5,762 nt of DNA from an uncultured bacterium (lineage in GTDB: Bacteria > Patescibacteriota > Minisyncoccia > Phycocordibacterales > UBA9973), in assembly GCA_903825265.1 (NCBI GenBank), contig CAIJZW010000002.1:1-5762 (forward strand), written 5' to 3'. A program made the position numbers and the translations under genes. Below, one piece after another: positions 5,756 through 5,762 of this stretch. The notes under the pieces are model-generated. The model did not search any database and was not told where the DNA came from. It worked only from the letters and a program-made list of their open reading frames with translations. Position 1 is the first letter of the stretch, and every line of letters starts with the position of its first letter.

Positions 5756-5762
5756 ATTAAAA

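Noticed and set aside
1..5762. Recoded TGA (as in some CPR lineages)
   Set aside because: All genes read full length without in-frame TGA, and all five stops are TAA, so the window gives no sign of recoding, although it cannot exclude TGA being unused.

Overview
The window is AT-rich and gene-dense, with every gene on the + strand and every stop codon TAA. The gene types fit a Candidate Phyla Radiation (Patescibacteria) genome, probably of Parcubacteria type. They include a Cys-rich zinc-ribbon protein of a kind I know mainly from those genomes, an orphan VirB4/VirD4-like conjugation-type ATPase, a long-form nucleoside diphosphate kinase with the variant active-site string HASGD, and an HD-domain protein. 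The lineage is inferred from recalled family resemblance; there is no rRNA or other phylogenetic marker here.

Layout: (1) 1-771, the 3' part of the Cys-rich protein gene, whose reading frame is open to the window edge. (2) 772-798, a perfect 12-bp terminator-like hairpin, then a promoter. (3) 840-1604, type I methionine aminopeptidase. (4) 1600-1730, a large inverted-repeat element with 23-bp perfect arms around a GC-rich 61-nt centre. (5) 1752-4484, a 910-aa VirB4/VirD4-like ATPase; the longer frame opening at 1626 starts inside the repeat and is probably not its real start. (6) 4470-4501, an AT-rich hairpin followed by a T-run. (7) 4549-5061, nucleoside diphosphate kinase. (8) 5070-5100, a hairpin with a GAAA loop. 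(9) 5111-5755, an HD-domain phosphohydrolase-like protein.

The genes do not form an obvious pathway. Each intergenic gap holds a hairpin and, in three of four cases, a promoter-like -10 box placed 6-8 nt before the ATG. None of these three starts has a Shine-Dalgarno sequence, and all three read TATATG. The window therefore looks like a row of single-gene transcription units with leaderless or near-leaderless mRNAs, not an operon. MetAP and NDK are housekeeping enzymes, and the large ATPase suggests DNA or protein transfer machinery encoded elsewhere.

The most unusual object is the inverted-repeat element at 1600-1730. Its composition differs from its surroundings, it can fold into a long stem capped by small hairpins, and it abuts a consensus extended -10 promoter. 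It could be a small dispersed (MITE-like) repeat, a structured RNA, or a large terminator. I could not find a clean target-site duplication or match it to a named RNA family.
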